From Nitrospirae bacterium UBA4572 (lineage in GTDB: Bacteria > Nitrospirota > Leptospirillia > Leptospirillales > Leptospirillaceae), in contig DGKK01000031.1 in assembly GCA_002387725.1 (NCBI GenBank), positions 27,149-35,097 of the forward strand: DNA of 7,949 nt, written 5' to 3'. A program made the translations under genes and the position numbers. Under the pieces are notes generated by a model. It had not been told where the DNA came from. It worked only from the letters and a program-made list of their open reading frames with translations, and ran no database searches. This document shows positions 6,050 through 7,949 of this stretch, piece by piece; positions within the stretch are counted from its first letter, which is position 1; the number at the start of each line of letters is the position of its first letter.

Positions 6050-7618
6050 TTAGTTGGCCTCGTCGGAGGGTTTCTGGGAGGATCCGAAGCCATTGCCCAT
6101 CAGGGAGAGGATCGTCCCCGGAGGCAGGAGGAGGGAGGCGTGAACATCGTTGGGAAAGGCCCGACGGTTACGGAAGGTAAGATTGACAAGGTCGACCGAT
6201 CCCAGAAGATTTCCGATGGCAAGAAGTCCGTTCCGGTAGGAGAGCTGGATCGGCTCTATTCCGGCATCCCCGGCCGGGGAGGGGGTTGTGGTGGCCAGGG
6301 GGCGCCTTCGGGAGTTTCCGGCGATCGCCACAATCTCTCCTGGGGAGACGGAGAGCTTTCTGAAGGCGCCGTGTCGCATGAGGGGAAGGGAAAGGGGTTT
6401 GTCCGAAACGTTGATGGCCAGAACCCTTCCCGCCTGGCTGGTTTCTTCAATGTCCCCGATATAGAGGAATCCGCGGGAGTCGTAGGTCAGGGAATGGGGA
6501 CGGATCATGGCATCCAGGGCCGGGAGGGGGCTAAAGCCCACGAAGTGGGTTCCCCCTCCGGCAATCCGGAGAACCATTCCCGGTTCGAGGGTTCGGGGGG
6601 CCGACTCTCCCGGCGCCCCCGGGAAGGTCATGGGATGGGTGGTCAGATTGATCATGTCGATGTTGCCATCCTGGTCGGCGGTGAAGATCCGTCCTTCCGA
6701 CGCAATGATCGTGGTGGGGTTCATGGTGGAGGAAATCGCGGGGACGGGATCAGTTCCCGGGCGAAGGTCGTGTTCCTCGCCCCGGCTGGCGACGAGAAAG
6801 ATCTCTCCCGGGCGGACGCGGACGATGCGGGTAGACGCTCCCTCCCGGATGGGAATCTCATGAGGAGTTGGCGTGTTGTTGAGATAGAGGATGTGCCCGG
6901 TCTCCCCCACCATGTAAATCCCTTCGGTATCGGAGGAGAGTCCGATGGGGCTGATTCTTGCCCGAAGGGCATCGACGGGGACCGTCGTGGGGGGGATTCT
7001 TCCTCCCCCGGCGATCACGGAGATCTTTCCGGGATCGAGCGGAAGGGTGGTGACCATCCCCAGGAGCTTGCCAAGGGTTGGCGATCGCTTGAGGAGCTTT
7101 GAGATGTGGGCTCCGGCATTCAGGCGGATCTTCGAGTCGGGAATGACGATGATGTCATGTGTGTGGTTGTCGAGGTTCAGGGCATCGATCCGGCCGCTTC
7201 CGTCGGCAATGTACAGGACCCCCTCCGATTCGGAGATGGACAGGGGGGCGATTCCCACGGAGAGCGCCGGAAGAGGGACTTCGAGGGGAAGGGGGGCGGT
7301 ATGGGTGTTCCCTGCAACCACGGCCGCCTGTCCGGAGGACAATCCGACCGAGAGGGTGTTCCCTTCGATCTGGGGAACGTTTTCGGGAAGGCCGCTCACA
7401 TTGATGAAGACGATCGTATGCCGGGTGTCGGAGACGAGAATGTTGTTGTTCCGAAAGAGAAGGGAGACTGCCTCGATCTCAAGCTGAGAGGAGTATTGGG
7501 GGCTTGTCGAGGGATAATACCGATGGCTTCTCGATCCTCCGAATCCGGAGCTCGGGCTGAGAAGGACTAGAAGGAGTACGAGGGCTCCCGTAGCCCTCTT
7601 CAGAGAGTTTGGCGACAT
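6050..7618 (-). CDS. Exported six-repeat NHL-like beta-propeller protein
   Basis: A 522-residue protein of unknown function. It opens with a signal peptide: K7-R8, then a hydrophobic core GALVLLLVLL (11-20), with cleavage likely near residues 26-30. The mature part holds six repeats. Each has a strand like LYIADGSGRIDALNL (60-74, 134-149, 233-248, 310-325, 384-404, 465-480), followed by a PG-x-I-x-x-IAGGG-like strand (98-104, 199-206, 273-279, 348-356, 428-435, 502-510). The repeat period is about 75 residues, with an insertion of roughly 25 near 160-190. This is the pattern of NHL-type propellers, which usually bind proteins or ligands. No catalytic motif is seen. The start is ATG 7616-7618 because the signal peptide begins there; AGGAG lies 11 bases upstream. 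The gene converges on the LD-carboxypeptidase gene. Confidence 0.78.
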   Translation of the reverse strand: MSPNSLKRATGALVLLLVLLSPSSGFGGSRSHRYYPSTSPQYSSQLEIEAVSLLFRNNNILVSDTRHTIVFINVSGLPENVPQIEGNTLSVGLSSGQAAVVAGNTHTAPLPLEVPLPALSVGIAPLSISESEGVLYIADGSGRIDALNLDNHTHDIIVIPDSKIRLNAGAHISKLLKRSPTLGKLLGMVTTLPLDPGKISVIAGGGRIPPTTVPVDALRARISPIGLSSDTEGIYMVGETGHILYLNNTPTPHEIPIREGASTRIVRVRPGEIFLVASRGEEHDLRPGTDPVPAISSTMNPTTIIASEGRIFTADQDGNIDMINLTTHPMTFPGAPGESAPRTLEPGMVLRIAGGGTHFVGFSPLPALDAMIRPHSLTYDSRGFLYIGDIEETSQAGRVLAINVSDKPLSLPLMRHGAFRKLSVSPGEIVAIAGNSRRRPLATTTPSPAGDAGIEPIQLSYRNGLLAIGNLLGSVDLVNLTFRNRRAFPNDVHASLLLPPGTILSLMGNGFGSSQKPSDEAN

Positions 7619-7650
7619 GGACGGCAAGGCTCCTGAGGGGTGGAGGACAG

Positions 7651-7668
7651 GGAGGAATTTTTTCCTCC
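7651..7668 (-). other. Hairpin in the leader of the NHL-like propeller gene
   Basis: A perfect 7-bp stem, GGAGGAA with TTCCTCC, encloses a four-base A loop on the minus strand and lies 33 nt before the ATG at 7618. The stem contains a Shine-Dalgarno-like GGAGG. It could affect mRNA stability or ribosome loading. On the plus strand it is followed by GGAG and six T (7673-7678), so it could instead stop plus-strand antisense transcription. Confidence 0.35.
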
Positions 7669-7681
7669 GGAGTTTTTTCGA

Positions 7682-7690
7682 TGATACAAT
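7682..7690 (+). promoter_or_regulatory. Extended -10 promoter for the membrane-anchored protein gene
   Basis: TGATACAAT (7682-7690) is an extended -10 element (TG, one base, then TACAAT, five of six consensus positions). No good -35 box lies upstream, which such promoters can do without. Transcription would start near 7697, giving a leader of about 70 nt. A minus-strand TATCAT (plus 7681-7686) overlaps it and could serve the divergent propeller gene, but without a recognisable -35. Confidence 0.45.
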
Positions 7691-7710
7691 ATTGTGGCGG
7701 GAAAGTCCCG
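7686..7710. repeat. Two adjacent short palindromes in the divergent promoter region
   Basis: ACAATATTGT (7686-7695) is a perfect 10-bp palindrome that overlaps the candidate -10 boxes of both strands. Two bases later, CGGGA-AAG-TCCCG (7698-7710) forms a second dyad with 5-bp arms. Their position suits operator sites for a repressor controlling both divergent genes. Chance occurrence of such short dyads cannot be excluded. Confidence 0.35.
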
Positions 7711-7766
7711 GATAGTGTGAGAGTGTGGGACTGGGGATTCTGAGGGATAAAACCGGGAGGAGACAG

Positions 7767-7949
7767 GTGGGAGCACGCTGGGCGGTTGTTGTTTTGGGAG
7801 GAGCCCTTCTCGTCGCCCTTGTGGTGACCATGGTCCGCATCTCGGGACCCTCCCCGGGATCCTCGGGCCTTTCCGGAGAAAAGAGTCGGGAGGCTCTCCT
7901 CTCGCGGGAGGCCGAGAGAATCCTGGCGGCCTTGGCGTCCGGGCCGGCA
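7767..7949 (+). CDS. N-terminus of a membrane-anchored protein (runs off the window)
   Basis: An open frame of 61 codons starts at GTG 7767 and reaches the right edge without a stop. The site GGAGG (7756-7760) lies six bases upstream. The first residues (MGARWAVVVLGGALLVALVV, then TMVRISG) form one hydrophobic segment at about 5-22 behind a single arginine, which fits a signal anchor or an uncleaved signal peptide. A Gly/Ser/Pro-rich linker follows, then a charged helix (EKSREALLSREAERILAALA). The family cannot be told from this fragment; single-pass periplasmic proteins such as SPOR-domain or tetratricopeptide proteins would fit this layout, but that is only a guess. It is divergent from the propeller gene and separated from it by 148 nt. 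Confidence 0.6.
   Translation, partial: MGARWAVVVLGGALLVALVVTMVRISGPSPGSSGLSGEKSREALLSREAERILAALASGPA

Noticed and set aside
5918..7102. A 394-codon plus-strand ORF opposite the propeller gene
   Set aside because: Low-complexity Gly/Arg/Asp-rich translation, antisense to a gene with a signal peptide and six ordered repeats.
7619..7840. A 74-residue N-terminal extension of the propeller gene starting at 7840
   Set aside because: The extension would bury the clear signal peptide that begins at 7618 and would overlap the divergent gene starting at 7767, which has a good ribosome site.

Overview
The window reads as a compact, GC-rich chromosomal segment of a Gram-negative-type bacterium. Short intergenic gaps, strong Shine-Dalgarno sites, frequent GTG starts (five of the seven genes whose start lies in the window) and overlapping genes support this. 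The gene style (GGDEF-EAL regulator, diiron-type metallo-beta-lactamase-fold protein, exported beta-propeller) would suit an iron- or redox-active Nitrospirota such as Leptospirillum. That assignment is only an impression; nothing in the sequence proves it. I saw no rRNA, tRNA, CRISPR array, transposase or integrase.

Layout. (1) 1-174, + strand: the C-terminal end of a PQQ/BamB-like beta-propeller protein, followed by a hairpin that probably ends its transcript. (2) 236-3071, - strand: a two-gene unit, an oxygen/iron-type MBL-fold diiron protein followed by a 702-residue GGDEF-EAL protein. The genes overlap by 8 nt and are served by a good sigma-70-like promoter near 3179-3207. (3) 3357-5987, + strand: a four-gene run with small or negative spacing: creatininase-family amidohydrolase, small ParA ATPase, small ribbon-helix-helix-like protein (ParG-like) and S66 LD-carboxypeptidase. 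(4) 6050-7618, - strand: an exported six-repeat NHL-like beta-propeller, converging on region 3. (5) From 7767, + strand: the start of a membrane-anchored protein that leaves the window.

How the genes may work together. The MBL protein keeps a nearly complete flavodiiron-type metal site but has no flavodoxin domain, so it looks more like a sensor than a reductase. Its overlap with a GGDEF-EAL protein, in which both catalytic sites and the inhibitory site appear intact, suggests an oxygen- or iron-responsive c-di-GMP switch. The ParA plus RHH pair resembles a minimal plasmid-style (type Ib) partition cassette, yet it sits between a metal amidohydrolase and a peptidoglycan-recycling peptidase, which suggests an orphan positioning role or a domesticated cassette. 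The region between the divergent units at 3072-3356 carries both promoters and an unusual chain of three tiny ORFs that run into the start of the MBL gene.
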